From Pedococcus bigeumensis (lineage in GTDB: Bacteria; Actinomycetota; Actinomycetes; Actinomycetales; Dermatophilaceae): DNA of 64,000 nt. Under the pieces are notes generated by a model. The model was given only the letters and a program-made list of their open reading frames with translations. It searched no databases and was not told the origin of the DNA. The translations under genes were made by a program, and so were the position numbers. Below, piece by piece: positions 8,526 through 16,954 of this stretch. Location: contig NZ_RCZM01000006.1 in the NCBI RefSeq assembly GCF_006438965.1, positions 62,001 to 126,000 on the forward strand, given 5' to 3'. The stretch's first letter is position 1, and every line of letters begins with the position of its first letter.

Positions 8526-8535
8526 GGCACCATCG

Positions 8536-8576
8536 TGACACCACAGTGGTGTCATGTCAAGCAATTATGGTGTCAT
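8536..8576. promoter_or_regulatory. RHH operator and promoter
   Basis: TGACACCACAGTGGTGTCA (8536-8554) is a perfect 19-bp palindrome, and a further half-site ATGGTGTCAT occurs at 8567-8576. On the minus strand a TTGAC(A) -35 element (8560-8555) lies between them, so a protein bound here would cover the promoter of the RHH gene 11 bp downstream. Confidence 0.65.
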
Positions 8577-8888
8577 CGTCGGAGGATGCTGGGCGCGGAC
8601 TGCACGGGAGCCGTGCCCGAATCTTGCATTTGATCCCGAATGCTGCTATATCTCAACGCAGTGTCTAGTTCATTTGTACTAGACACTGAATGGATTCATT
8701 AGCGCTTGCTAGTGGAATCGGGCATTAACCGTCGACATCGTCGACTTGACCGCCCGGCATGTTGAAGCACCGCGCAGGGTGCGCAATCGGCCAAGACCCA
8801 GCTGTTGCATGGATTTGTTTGCATTCACCGTCCATTGCACGACCGCTGGTCCAGATTGGGCCGCGCCACCCTGACTGCTGGAGTTCCC
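8577..8888. other. AT-richer intergenic region with 28-bp inverted repeat
   Basis: No gene is supported here. The stretch 8630-8730 is distinctly AT-richer than its surroundings. At 8660-8687 AGTGTCTAGT and ACTAGACACT form a perfect 10-bp-arm inverted repeat around an 8-nt loop. It lies about 200 bp before the beta-helix gene on the plus strand and 135 bp from the RHH gene. Confidence 0.6.
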
Positions 8889-10067
8889 ATGCTGATCCGC
8901 TATGTCCCTGCCCATGCCTCCGCTGCCGGGCGGCCAAACCTGAAATCCAAGAAGGTGGCCATCGCCGCTGGAGTGGTGGCCCTGATTGCGCTCACCGGTG
9001 GGGGTGTGGCGTATGCCGCAGCCTCCAGCTCGACCGCGACGTGTACCGCCAACCCCACGATCACCGCGGGCGCCACCGATCAGTCGTTCGACGTGCACTG
9101 TTCCGTGCCGAACGTCTCTGTGACGTCAACGGTCACGGCGACGTCAACGTCGACTGTCACCGCGCCGCCGAGAACGGTCACCGTCACGATGTCCCCCACT
9201 TCGACGACGTCAACGACGTCGACACCCGCTCCGTCAACCTCGAGCACAACGACCGCAGTGCCGGCTGGTCTCAACTGCGGCCCCAACCCCAGCAAGTGCG
9301 GGTACCCCGACGCCACCAACACCGGCCTGTCCGGACCTGTGAGTCCTGGCCCCTGCCCGACCAACGGGAACGTGGACAACGCCGTCATCCAGAACCTCGA
9401 CCTGGTGGACTGCTCGTTCACCATCACCGGCAAGAACGTGACCGTCAAGAACGTCCGGATGCGTATCACTGCCACCGACCGCTGGGCGCTGGGGATCCAG
9501 GGTGCCGGCTACGCGAAGATCAGCAACGTCGACATCGCCGGCAAGGATGCGGGCTCCGGCTCGGTCCAGTACGCCATCTTCGAGATGGGCAGCGGCCCCA
9601 CCACCATCGACAAGGTGAACCTGTCCAACTGCATGGACTGCATCGTCGGTGAGGGCACCGTCATCACGAACTCCTACATCCACGACATGGCCCACATCTC
9701 CGGCGCGCACGACGACGGACTGATGTGCAACTCCGAGTGCGGAATCACGTACCGGCACAACACGGTCTACAACAAGTGGACCAGCACCGCGGCCATCGCC
9801 CTGTTCGCGGACTTCGGCACCCCGCGCAACTCCGTGGTCGATGACAACCTGATCGCCGGTGGCGGCTACATGGTCTACCTCGGCGGCAACAACGCCACGG
9901 GCATCAAGTTCACCAACAACCGCTTCTCACGGCACCTCTACCCTGCAGGAACAAACGGCGGGCCCGGTGGTGGGTACTGGGGGACCTCCACCGAATGGTC
10001 GCCAGCCAACTCCGGCAATGCCTGGACGGGCAACGTGTGGGACGACACCGGGGCCGTCGCGAAGTAG
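8889..10067 (+). CDS. Secreted right-handed parallel beta-helix protein
   Basis: 392 aa. The ATG at 8889 has GGAG five bases upstream; an in-frame ATG at 8805 has no ribosome site. Residues about 20-45 (KKVAIAAGVVALIALTGG, then GVAYAAASS) are a signal peptide or anchor; residues about 60-125 form a Thr/Ser/Val-rich linker likely to be O-mannosylated; the rest is a beta-helix of the pectate-lyase-like class with repeating NLDLVDCSFTITGKNV, KNVRMRITA, KISNVDIAG turns and a conserved Asn/Asp-rich HDDGLMCNSEC region. Catalytic activity (polysaccharide lyase or hydrolase) is possible but no family-specific active site was recognised. Confidence 0.78.
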   Translation: MLIRYVPAHASAAGRPNLKSKKVAIAAGVVALIALTGGGVAYAAASSSTATCTANPTITAGATDQSFDVHCSVPNVSVTSTVTATSTSTVTAPPRTVTVTMSPTSTTSTTSTPAPSTSSTTTAVPAGLNCGPNPSKCGYPDATNTGLSGPVSPGPCPTNGNVDNAVIQNLDLVDCSFTITGKNVTVKNVRMRITATDRWALGIQGAGYAKISNVDIAGKDAGSGSVQYAIFEMGSGPTTIDKVNLSNCMDCIVGEGTVITNSYIHDMAHISGAHDDGLMCNSECGITYRHNTVYNKWTSTAAIALFADFGTPRNSVVDDNLIAGGGYMVYLGGNNATGIKFTNNRFSRHLYPAGTNGGPGGGYWGTSTEWSPANSGNAWTGNVWDDTGAVAK

Positions 10068-10170
10068 GAGGACGGCCCGCGCCGTTGGGTGGCGGCACCA
10101 ACCAGGGCTGCCACCCAGCGAGCGCCTCCCCAACCTCACCGCAAGGCGCCACAGGTGAGTAGCGGAACGG

Positions 10171-10878
10171 ATGACGGGCCAGCCCCCTGTCCGGAGAATC
10201 CACGGTGTGGGCCAGTCGACGGATGTGCGTGTGCTTCATGGTGCGCGCTTGGTCGCGCCCTTGACCGTCGGTGGTCGGGCCCTCCGGGTGGGCCTGCTGG
10301 TGCTGGTCTGGTCGGTCTGGGTAGTGGTTGCCACGGCGTACCTGGAGCTGTCCGGTGTTGCAGGCGAAACCGGAGCGTGGCGGTGGTCCGCGGTGGCGTT
10401 CGTTCCTCTCGCGGTCCCGACCTGGTTCTTGTGCCGGCGGATGGTGCGACGCCGAGTTATCTTCCTGGGAGCCACAGCCTTGATTGCCCTCTTGGTCTGG
10501 GGCATACCGGCTCAGGCGACGCCGAGCTTCGGCAGGGTGACAACGGTTGCGGACCAGTGGGGCACCCTCTCCGACGGTCAGCTGCTGGGCCATGCCTGGG
10601 AGGGAAATGAGTGGTGCTTCAGCGATGGGTGTCCGGCGGTGGTGCGCTACTACGCCGTTCCCGATGCCGCCGTGACCGTCCATGCGGTCTCTCTACGGCT
10701 GGAGACGGACGGCTGGAGGCGACATGCCCTGGCCCACGGGCCGGCGTACTGCAAGGGGGACTTCCAGATAGGGGTCCGGCGCCTGGACGCCGCTGACCTG
10801 ACGTTCGTTGCCGACGTGCGACGGCCACCAGTCGGGCAGGAGGTTGTCGGGCTCCGCGTCGGCGCGAACTGCCTCTAG
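10171..10878 (+). CDS. Hypothetical membrane protein
   Basis: 235 aa, not recognised. Three hydrophobic segments at about residues 38-58, 70-88 and 94-110 are followed by an extracytoplasmic domain of about 125 residues with several Cys (NEWCFSDGCPAVV, PAYCKGD and a C-terminal GANCL) that could be disulphide-bonded. It begins 103 bp after the beta-helix gene on the same strand. An ATA codon (rare here) is contributed by the recurring GGCATAC motif at 10501. Start uncertain: GTG codons follow the ATG. Confidence 0.65.
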   Translation: MTGQPPVRRIHGVGQSTDVRVLHGARLVAPLTVGGRALRVGLLVLVWSVWVVVATAYLELSGVAGETGAWRWSAVAFVPLAVPTWFLCRRMVRRRVIFLGATALIALLVWGIPAQATPSFGRVTTVADQWGTLSDGQLLGHAWEGNEWCFSDGCPAVVRYYAVPDAAVTVHAVSLRLETDGWRRHALAHGPAYCKGDFQIGVRRLDAADLTFVADVRRPPVGQEVVGLRVGANCL

Positions 10879-10931
10879 GTGCGCGCAACGCGGGCACGCG
10901 AGCGGCGGCTGGCGTCCGCCTGACAAACGAA

Positions 10932-10976
10932 GAACCCCGCCCGACCGAGCACGTGTGTGCAGGTCAGACGGGGTTC
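10932..10976 (-). terminator. Terminator after tRNA-Ala
   Basis: A long imperfect hairpin (GAACCCCGCCCGACC against GGTCAGACGGGGTTC) immediately 3' of the tRNA on the minus strand, followed there by the T-rich TTCTTCGTTTGTC. Resembles a Rho-independent terminator. Confidence 0.7.
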
Positions 10977-10983
10977 CGATGGG

Positions 10984-11056
10984 TGGAGCTGAGGGGATTC
11001 GAACCCCTGGCCTTCTCATTGCGAACGAGACGCGCTACCAACTGCGCCACAGCCCC
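10984..11056 (-). tRNA. tRNA-Ala (CGC)
   Basis: 73 nt cloverleaf read on the minus strand: acceptor GGGGCTG/CAGCTCC, D arm GCGCAGTTGGTAGCGC, anticodon stem TCTCG/TGAGA with loop TTCGCAA giving anticodon CGC, T arm AGGGGTTCGAATCCCCT. The 3' CCA is not encoded. A terminator hairpin follows. Confidence 0.93.
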
Positions 11057-11142
11057 TGATGCGGACGAAACAATAACACCAGCAGTGCGCGCGACGAAAA
11101 ACGGTGTGTGCTGCGGTGGCGAGGTGCCTGTCCGCTCTCGCC

Positions 11143-11994
11143 TCAGGTCAGGCTGGCTCGCATCACGGTGTGTCCGGTGTCGACCTGGCGGATCTCCACC
11201 GAGGCGATCTGCGCGATCGGCAAGGCCGAGACGCCGACCGGGTGCATGATCCGGTCCGGACGGGCCGTCCAGTCGCGGAGCTCGGTCGCCCGACCGGCGC
11301 GGTCGACGACCCAGATCGCGTAGTCCACCCGGTAGTCGCCGCCACCGGAACCGCCCGACCCGCCGGTCGCCCCTGAGCCGGTCGCCCCTGAGCCGGTCGC
11401 CCCGGAGCCGGTCGCGGTCGCTGAGCTAGCCGTCGACCGCGCGTACTGGCACTCCACCCGCAGCTCGGTCCCGTTGGCGATCGGCACGACATCCACGACC
11501 GCCGTCATCAGCGAGGGCTCGACTGCAGTGAAGGCCAACCGCCCCGGCCCAGCCACGACGCCTCCCCCGGGCCCGGTCGAGGTCGAGCTGGACCCGGGCG
11601 AGGGCGCATCGTCACGCCCGGCGGTCGACACGGCATACCCACCGACGCCGCCGATGAGGAGGGCGGCGGCTGCGGCGGCCACGGGCGCCAGCCACCGGCT
11701 GCGGCCCAGACGGGTCGGACGGGTAGCAAGCTCGGGCATCATCGAGGCGGGTGGCTCCAGCTTCATCAGGTCGCCGTCAGCCTCGGCGCCGAGGGCGCCA
11801 CCGTGGTCCATCGCCAGGACCTCACCGGGCGGCAGCTGGGCGAGCAACCCCGGCATACCGGCCAGCTCGGCCACGGCAGCGCGACAGGCGGCGCACCCTG
11901 CGAGGTGCTCCTCGTACTCGCGCCGCTCGGCGACCGAGAGGGCGCCCAGCACGTAGGCCGCGTCCCAGTCGGCGTACTCGTCGTGGGTGCTCAT
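11143..11994 (-). CDS. RskA-type transmembrane anti-sigma factor
   Basis: 283 aa. N-terminal zinc-associated anti-sigma motif with H30, C34 and C37 (HLAGCAAC), a transmembrane helix at about 101-122, and an extracytoplasmic RskA C-terminal domain ending in DTGHTVMRASLT. It binds and inhibits the ECF sigma factor encoded just upstream (4-nt ATGA overlap), releasing it after regulated proteolysis. The extracytoplasmic part contains a low-complexity run of ATGSG repeats (about residues 205-228) encoded by near-identical 15-bp DNA repeats. Confidence 0.92.
   Translation of the reverse strand: MSTHDEYADWDAAYVLGALSVAERREYEEHLAGCAACRAAVAELAGMPGLLAQLPPGEVLAMDHGGALGAEADGDLMKLEPPASMMPELATRPTRLGRSRWLAPVAAAAAALLIGGVGGYAVSTAGRDDAPSPGSSSTSTGPGGGVVAGPGRLAFTAVEPSLMTAVVDVVPIANGTELRVECQYARSTASSATATGSGATGSGATGSGATGGSGGSGGGDYRVDYAIWVVDRAGRATELRDWTARPDRIMHPVGVSALPIAQIASVEIRQVDTGHTVMRASLT
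11370..11420. repeat. 15-bp tandem repeat inside the anti-sigma gene
   Basis: Three to four consecutive copies of a 15-bp unit containing GAGCCGGTCGCCCCT encode the Ala-Thr-Gly-Ser-Gly repeats. Likely slippage-prone, so length may vary between strains. Confidence 0.7.
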
Positions 11995-12503
11995 CGGCCG
12001 GTCACCCCCTTCTCCTGCAGGACCAGTCGCAGGCTGCGAAGCCCGTAGTGGAGCCGCGACTTCACGGTCCCCTCCGGCACCCTCAGCTCGGCCGCGATCT
12101 CGGCCACGGTTCTCCCCTCGTAGTAGGCGGCAGCGATGACCTGCCGGTGCTCGCGCGACACCGCGGCGAGCGCATCAGTGAGCAGCCACCGGTCCAGCAC
12201 CTCGCCGGACCGGTCCCCCACGCCGGCCTCGACGAAGTCGATCCCTGCGACCTCGTGCCGGGATGCCGCGCTGCGCCAGCGGTCGACCACCAGGTTGCGC
12301 ACGACGGTGAACAACCAGGCGCGGGCCTGCGGTTCGGACCGCGTCCCCAACGCCGGGTCGCGCCAGGCCCGCAGCAGCGACTCCTGCACGACGTCCTCGG
12401 CGACCTGGGGGTCACGGGTCAGTCGCAACGCGAACCGCCACAGCTCCGCGGCATGACGGTCATGCAGACCCTGCAGGGCCGCTTCGCGCTGGCTCGTCGC
12501 CAC
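11991..12503 (-). CDS. ECF RNA polymerase sigma factor
   Basis: 170 aa from the GTG at 12503, which has GGAGG nine bases upstream; the frame extends further without ribosome site. Region 2 (FALRLTRDPQVAEDVVQESL, LRAWRDP, ARAWLFTVVRNLVVDRWR) and region 4 (VSREHRQVIAAAYYEGRTVA, EIAAELRVPEGTVKSRLHYG) are both intact, giving an ECF factor of the SigK/SigL-RskA class. Its stop overlaps the anti-sigma ATG, so the pair is coupled. Confidence 0.92.
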   Translation of the reverse strand: MATSQREAALQGLHDRHAAELWRFALRLTRDPQVAEDVVQESLLRAWRDPALGTRSEPQARAWLFTVVRNLVVDRWRSAASRHEVAGIDFVEAGVGDRSGEVLDRWLLTDALAAVSREHRQVIAAAYYEGRTVAEIAAELRVPEGTVKSRLHYGLRSLRLVLQEKGVTGR

Positions 12504-12633
12504 TCCCCACTCCTCCCAGCTCCACTCGCCACATCCGATCCTCCCCGCACGGGGAACTCGCCGTAAAGGACGAGACAGCACGGCGCTGCGTTCAGTGAGT
12601 GAACCTCAGCGAGCTCGGCTACGTTCCTCGGTC

Positions 12634-13071
12634 ATGGAGATCAACGGACTTCCCGCCCACGTCCTGCTCGTGCATCTCGTCGTCGTGTTGCTGCCGCTGA
12701 CCTCCGTCGCTGCGGTGGTGGCGAGCGCGTGGCCGGCCGCGCAGCGCAAGCTGACCTTCCTGGTCCCCCTCGGCGCCGTCATCGGCGCTGCGGCCGTCCC
12801 CATCACCACGCGGGCCGGGAACGACCTCGCCCACAAGCTCGGCAACCCGCCGTTCATCCAGCGACACCAGAACTTCGGCACCCAAGTGCTGCCCTGGGCA
12901 GTCGCCCTCGCCGTGACGACCCTCGCGCAGTGGTTCTACCTCCGCCGCGGCTCCGCCACCCTGCCGCGACTGGTGCTGGCACTGCTCGTCGCAGCGAGCG
13001 CGATCGGCACCGCGACCATCGTGGTGCTCACCGGCGACTCGGGCGCCCAGGCCGTGTGGGGTTCCAAGTAG
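12634..13071 (+). CDS. DUF2231-type small membrane protein
   Basis: 145 aa with four hydrophobic helices, MEINGLPAHVLLVHLVVVLLP at the start and GDSGAQAVWG at the end, as in DUF2231 proteins. The His and Arg residues inside helices (HVLLVH, TRAGNDLAH) suggest redox or haem-related roles proposed for the family, but function is unknown. A TACGTT box (12620-12625) ends 8 nt before the ATG, so the mRNA may be leaderless. It is divergent from the ECF sigma gene. Confidence 0.78.
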   Translation: MEINGLPAHVLLVHLVVVLLPLTSVAAVVASAWPAAQRKLTFLVPLGAVIGAAAVPITTRAGNDLAHKLGNPPFIQRHQNFGTQVLPWAVALAVTTLAQWFYLRRGSATLPRLVLALLVAASAIGTATIVVLTGDSGAQAVWGSK

Positions 13072-13101
13072 GCAGCGACCACGCCGCGACGGAGCGGGTG
13101 G

Positions 13102-14040
13102 TCAGGCGCCGGCGACCCGACGCTCGGGCATGTCCTCGTACGCCGCGTACTCCGTGTCGGCGTCACCCACCAGGTCGGCGGACGTGGGCGCAGGACGGGT
13201 CACGCGGGACTTCATCGTGTAGGTCGGCCGCGGCACCGGCACCGGGTCCCAGGTGAGTGGGATGTCGTCCTCGTCAACGAGGGGACGCATCGGGGCGCCG
13301 ACGGCCTCGGCCGCGAGGGCAGCGGGGGCGGCTACACCGGCCGGCACCGCCTGGACGTCGAACAGCTCGGGCTTGACCGGGTGGGCGGCGACCTCGGGCT
13401 CACCCTCGGCAACCGCCATGGACTCGACATCGGCGACAGCGGCAGCCTCGGCTGCGTCAACGACCGCGGCGCCAGCAGCGGGCTGCTCGCGCGTCATCCG
13501 CTGCTGAGCCATCCGCTGTTGAGCGGGCCGGGCAGGACGGACGGCGGCGCGGGAACGGCGCTCGGCCTGGGCGGCTGAGCGGGCCCAGGCGACTGCGCCG
13601 ACGACCGACACCAGCGGCACCAGCAGGAACGGCAGCGACAGCATCGACAACGCGACGAGCGGCACGGCCACGACGACGGTGGACAGCGCGCCGAGCATGA
13701 TCATGGCCCGGTTGCGCCGGGCGACGACGGGACTCAACCGGGGAACCGACGCCTCGGCCTCGACCGGTGGCGGCAGCTCGGCCTGCGAGGTCTCGGCACG
13801 CTTCACGAGCAACTGGGGACGCGCGGCACGCGCTGGAGTCACGGCATACGAACGCGGTTGCGGCGTCGAGAGGTTGGAGACGGGCAGCGGGCTGCGGCGC
13901 TCGAGGACGCGCATCGACTCGGAGAACTGGTCGACCGAGCGCGCGGTGGCGAGGTGTTCGCGGCGACGGACCCAGTACTGCACGAAATAGGCAGCCCAGA
14001 CCGCAATGATGACGAGGAAGACAAGACTGCTGGGCTGCAC
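13102..14040 (-). CDS. GlpR-like membrane protein (Rv0996 type)
   Basis: 312 aa from GTG at 14040. Residues about 4-25 (SSLVFLVIIAVWAAYFVQYW) form an N-terminal membrane helix, followed by VRRREHLATARSVDQFSESM, a cytosolic linker, two membrane helices near residues 120-165, and a long acidic/Ala-Pro tail ending MPERRVAGA. Position in the conserved order UGPase-moeA-rimJ-this gene matches Rv0993-Rv0996 and the corynebacterial Glp receptor GlpR, a divisome-associated membrane partner of the MoeA-like protein Glp. That function is an inference from synteny and topology, since only the first transmembrane segment looks conserved. Confidence 0.7.
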   Translation of the reverse strand: MQPSSLVFLVIIAVWAAYFVQYWVRRREHLATARSVDQFSESMRVLERRSPLPVSNLSTPQPRSYAVTPARAARPQLLVKRAETSQAELPPPVEAEASVPRLSPVVARRNRAMIMLGALSTVVVAVPLVALSMLSLPFLLVPLVSVVGAVAWARSAAQAERRSRAAVRPARPAQQRMAQQRMTREQPAAGAAVVDAAEAAAVADVESMAVAEGEPEVAAHPVKPELFDVQAVPAGVAAPAALAAEAVGAPMRPLVDEDDIPLTWDPVPVPRPTYTMKSRVTRPAPTSADLVGDADTEYAAYEDMPERRVAGA

Positions 14041-14050
14041 GGATACGACG

Positions 14051-14713
14051 TTAGGTCTCTTGCGTGGGTGCGCCGGGGACGTGGGGCGGTGTGTCGCCAA
14101 TGTGACTGGTGTGGTTGGTGTGCAATCGCTCCAGCAGGGCGTGACCGCCCAGATCCTCGGTCGTGAGGGCGAACGTCCGGTGGTCGCGCCAGGCCCCGTC
14201 GATGTGCAGGTATGCCGCCCGCATGCCTTCGTCGCGAAAGCCCAGCTTGCGGACAACGGCCAGGCTGTTGGTGTTCTCGGGGCGGATGTTGACCTCGATC
14301 CGGTGCAGCCCCATCGTGCCCAGCGCGTGGTCGCCCGCCATGGCCAGCGCGGTCGGTGCGATCCCCCGACCCGCTACGGACTCATCCACCCAGTACCCGG
14401 CCGAGAGCGACAGGAGCGACCCGTAGGAGATGCCGAAGAGCACCATCTGCCCGACGATCCGGTCCTCGACCCGGATCGTGAGGGGCAACATCCGGCCCGC
14501 CCTCGCCTCCGTCCGGTAGTGCCGCACCAGCCCCGGGAACGAGACGTAGGTCGGTTCCCTGTCCGGCGAGGTGGCGTCCCACGGCCCCAGCCAGTTCCGG
14601 TTGCGGCTGCGGACCTCGGTCCACTCGGTCCGGTCCCGACGGCGCAGCGGGTCGAGCAGCAGCTGCTCCCCGCCCGGGGTCTCGCCCCGGAGCTCGACGG
14701 GCCAGACGACCAT
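14051..14713 (-). CDS. rimJ: GNAT acetyltransferase, RimJ/RimL family
   Basis: 220 aa. GNAT fold with DPLRRRDRTEWTEVRSRNRN near the start, LSAGYWVDESVAGRGIAPTA (acetyl-CoA binding V/I-x-x-x-x-R/Q-G-x-G/A type) and LHRIEVNIRPENTNSLAVVR then KLGFRDEGM. Corresponds to Rv0995 (RimJ) by position. It likely N-alpha-acetylates a ribosomal or other protein. It ends 10 bp before the GlpR-like gene and its ATG touches the MogA stop. Confidence 0.85.
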   Translation of the reverse strand: MVVWPVELRGETPGGEQLLLDPLRRRDRTEWTEVRSRNRNWLGPWDATSPDREPTYVSFPGLVRHYRTEARAGRMLPLTIRVEDRIVGQMVLFGISYGSLLSLSAGYWVDESVAGRGIAPTALAMAGDHALGTMGLHRIEVNIRPENTNSLAVVRKLGFRDEGMRAAYLHIDGAWRDHRTFALTTEDLGGHALLERLHTNHTSHIGDTPPHVPGAPTQET

Positions 14714-15237
14714 CAGTGGTCGCCGCCGCGGATCTGCGAGAGCGCGTGCGGCAGGACCGCCTCCAGCACCCCCAGCCCGTCGCGGACCCCACCGGTCGAC
14801 CCCGGCAGGTTGACCACCAGCGTGCTGCCCGCGACTCCGACCAGCCCCCGCGAGAGGGCCGCGGTCGGCACGCCTCCCGCGAGACCGGCACCGCGAATGG
14901 CTTCGGCGAGACCTGGCACCTCGCGGTCGAGGACCGCGCGGGTCGCCTCCGGTGTGCGGTCGGTGGGTGACAGCCCGGTGCCGCCGGTGGTGATTACCAC
15001 GTCGGGCGCGGCCGCCAGCGCCGCCTCCAGCGCCTCGGACACCTCGGGTCCGTCAGGCACCACGAGCGGGTCGCCGACCTCGAAACCCCACTGCCGCAGC
15101 GCTTCCACGATGAGCGGGCCGCCGCGGTCGGGATAGACGCCACCGGCCGCCCGGGTCGAGCAGGTGATCACCACTGCATTGCGTTGTTCGCCGCCGCCCT
15201 GGCCCATGCCCTCGGTGCCGCGCACCGCCTCCCTCAC
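14713..15237 (-). CDS. Molybdenum cofactor protein MogA/MoaB (molybdopterin adenylyltransferase type)
   Basis: 174 aa. VITTGGTGLSPTDRTPEATR near residues 85-104 is the MoCF-binding signature (TTGGTG, D and T-PEA). The protein adenylylates molybdopterin before molybdate insertion by MoeA. The GTG start at 15237 overlaps the MoaC stop as GTGA; ATG codons slightly downstream are alternatives. Confidence 0.87.
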   Translation of the reverse strand: MREAVRGTEGMGQGGGEQRNAVVITCSTRAAGGVYPDRGGPLIVEALRQWGFEVGDPLVVPDGPEVSEALEAALAAAPDVVITTGGTGLSPTDRTPEATRAVLDREVPGLAEAIRGAGLAGGVPTAALSRGLVGVAGSTLVVNLPGSTGGVRDGLGVLEAVLPHALSQIRGGDH

Positions 15238-15737
15238 GACTGCTCCACCCAGTCACCGGATCGCCCACCGGACTTGGCGGTGACCCGGACGTCGGTGATC
15301 CGCGCGTGCTTGTCCACCGCCTTGACCATGTCGATGAGCGCCAGGGCCGCCACGGCGACCGCGGTCAGGGCTTCCATCTCGATGCCGGTGCGGTCGGCCG
15401 TGCGTACGGTCGCCCCGATGTCGACACCGTCGTCGGCCACGGTGAGGTCGACCTCGACGCCGTGGACGGCGATCGGGTGGGCCAGCGGGATCAGCTCCGG
15501 AGTGCGCTTCACCGCCTGGATTCCGGCGATCCGCGCGACCGCGAGGGCGTCGCCCTTGGGGACGTTGCCGTCGCGCAGCGCGGCCACCGCAGCGGACGAC
15601 AGCAGGACGCGACCAGCAGCGGAGGCCTCGCGTGCGGTCACCGCCTTGGCGGAGACGTCGACCATGTGCGCAGACCCGTCGGGTCGGACATGGGTGAGTC
15701 CGGACGAGGACGGGCGCCCGGCGGGGTCGACGCTCAC
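15234..15737 (-). CDS. moaC: Cyclic pyranopterin monophosphate synthase MoaC
   Basis: About 167 aa. LTHVRPDGSAHMVDVSAKAV, GNVPKGDALAVARIAGIQA, KRTPELIPLAHPIAVHGVEV and GIEMEALTAVAVAALALIDM are hallmark MoaC segments including the catalytic Lys and the LCHP-like HP motif (here LAHP). Start set to GTG 15737, which overlaps the MoeA stop as GTGA and has GGGAGGGG upstream; a longer frame begins at 15767 inside moeA. Acts with MoaA in the first step of molybdenum cofactor synthesis. Confidence 0.9.
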   Translation of the reverse strand: MSVDPAGRPSSSGLTHVRPDGSAHMVDVSAKAVTAREASAAGRVLLSSAAVAALRDGNVPKGDALAVARIAGIQAVKRTPELIPLAHPIAVHGVEVDLTVADDGVDIGATVRTADRTGIEMEALTAVAVAALALIDMVKAVDKHARITDVRVTAKSGGRSGDWVEQS

Positions 15738-16954
15738 ATCCCCTCCCGACCGAGCAGCGGCAGGCACATGAGCTCGTCACCGGCCGCGACCGCGGCGACG
15801 TCCTCGGGGATGACGGCCAGGGCGTCGGCGGCCGCGAGCGCGCCCAGCATGTGCGAGCCCTGCCCGCCGGCCAACCTGGCCCGGTCGTCGTCGAGGATCA
15901 CCCTCACGAACTCCATCTTGCCCGCGACCGAGCCGAACGGCTCGGCCGCCACGGCGGGCACGTAGCCCGGCGGGTAGGAGGGTTCGGGTCGACCGGCCAT
16001 CGCTCGCAGCGCCGGAGCGACGAACACGTGGAAGGACACGAGGGCACTCACCGGGTTGCCGGGCAGGGTGAACACCGGCACCTGCTCCTCGCCGAGCACG
16101 CCGAAGCCCTGCGGCATGCCCGGGCGCATCGCAACCTTGTCGAACTGCATGGTGCCCACGCGGGAGAGGACCTCCTTGACGGTGTCGAAGGCCCCCATCG
16201 AGACCCCGCCCGTCGTGATGATGACGTCGGCGCGGACCAGCTGGCCCTCCAGCGTCTCCATCAGGGTCCGGGCGTCGTCCGGGACACCGCCCACGCGGAA
16301 CGGAGTGGCACCCACCGCGGTCACCGCGGCCGTGAGCATGACCGAGTTCGAGTCGACGATCTGGCCGAACCCGGGGGTGCGGCCGACCTCGACGAGCTCG
16401 TCACCCGTCGAGATGACGACGACGCGCGGGCGCGGGACGACCCGCACCCTGGCGATGCCGGCCGCCGCCAGCAGCGCGATCTGTCCGGGACCGAGCAGGG
16501 TGCCGCGGCGCAGGACGACGTTGCCGGCCTCGACGTCCTCGCCGACCTCGCGGACGTGTGACCCCACGGCGCGGCTCTCCCGGATCTGCACTCGGACGAC
16601 GCCACCGTCGGTCGCCTCCACGGGCACGACCGCGTCGGCGCCGTGCGGCATCGGGGCGCCGGTCATGATCCGCATGGTCTGGCCCGTGGCGAGCGACCAC
16701 GCCTTGGTGTTGCCGGCGGCGATGTCGTTGACGACGGGCAGCAGCACGGGGTTGTCGGCGCTCGCGCTGGCCACGTCGCCGGCGTGCACGGCATACCCAT
16801 CCATGGCGGAGTTGGTGAAGCCGGGCAGCGAGCCGCGCGCCTGGACGTCAGCGGCCAAGATGCAGCCCTGCGCGTCGAGGACCCCCAGCTCGAAGGGCGG
16901 GATCACCTTGACGGTGCTCAGGATTCGGTCCAGGTGCTGCTCGACGCTGATCAC
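15734..16954 (-). CDS. MoeA-family molybdopterin molybdenumtransferase / Glp-like gephyrin homologue
   Basis: 406 aa. Gephyrin-E domains: LPGFTNSAMDGYAV (N-terminal), MRIMTGAPMPHGADAVVPVE, STGDELVEVGRTPGFGQIVD, TTGGVSMGAFDTVKEVL and LPGNPVSALVSFHVFVAPAL. It would insert molybdate into adenylylated molybdopterin. Next to moaC and mogA this is natural, but the linkage to UGPase, rimJ and a GlpR-like membrane gene is that of the actinobacterial MoeA-like division protein Glp, so a moonlighting divisome role is possible. Its ATG overlaps the UGPase stop by 4 nt. Confidence 0.88.
   Translation of the reverse strand: MISVEQHLDRILSTVKVIPPFELGVLDAQGCILAADVQARGSLPGFTNSAMDGYAVHAGDVASASADNPVLLPVVNDIAAGNTKAWSLATGQTMRIMTGAPMPHGADAVVPVEATDGGVVRVQIRESRAVGSHVREVGEDVEAGNVVLRRGTLLGPGQIALLAAAGIARVRVVPRPRVVVISTGDELVEVGRTPGFGQIVDSNSVMLTAAVTAVGATPFRVGGVPDDARTLMETLEGQLVRADVIITTGGVSMGAFDTVKEVLSRVGTMQFDKVAMRPGMPQGFGVLGEEQVPVFTLPGNPVSALVSFHVFVAPALRAMAGRPEPSYPPGYVPAVAAEPFGSVAGKMEFVRVILDDDRARLAGGQGSHMLGALAAADALAVIPEDVAAVAAGDELMCLPLLGREGM

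Noticed and set aside
8037-8576. RHH gene as half of a toxin-antitoxin pair
   Set aside because: No toxin-like frame lies next to it; the neighbours are DUF4097 and an exporter, so a plain regulator is more likely.
9060-9475. Antisense ORF over the beta-helix linker
   Set aside because: Val/Asp-rich because it is opposite the Thr/Ser codons; no independent evidence of expression.
11370-11420. Possible CRISPR-like or satellite array
   Set aside because: The units are coding 15-bp repeats for Ala-Thr-Gly-Ser-Gly with no spacers; not CRISPR.
12551-12590. ECF-type GGAAC promoter between the sigma gene and DUF2231 gene
   Set aside because: A GGGGAAC box is present but no matching -10 was found at the expected spacing.
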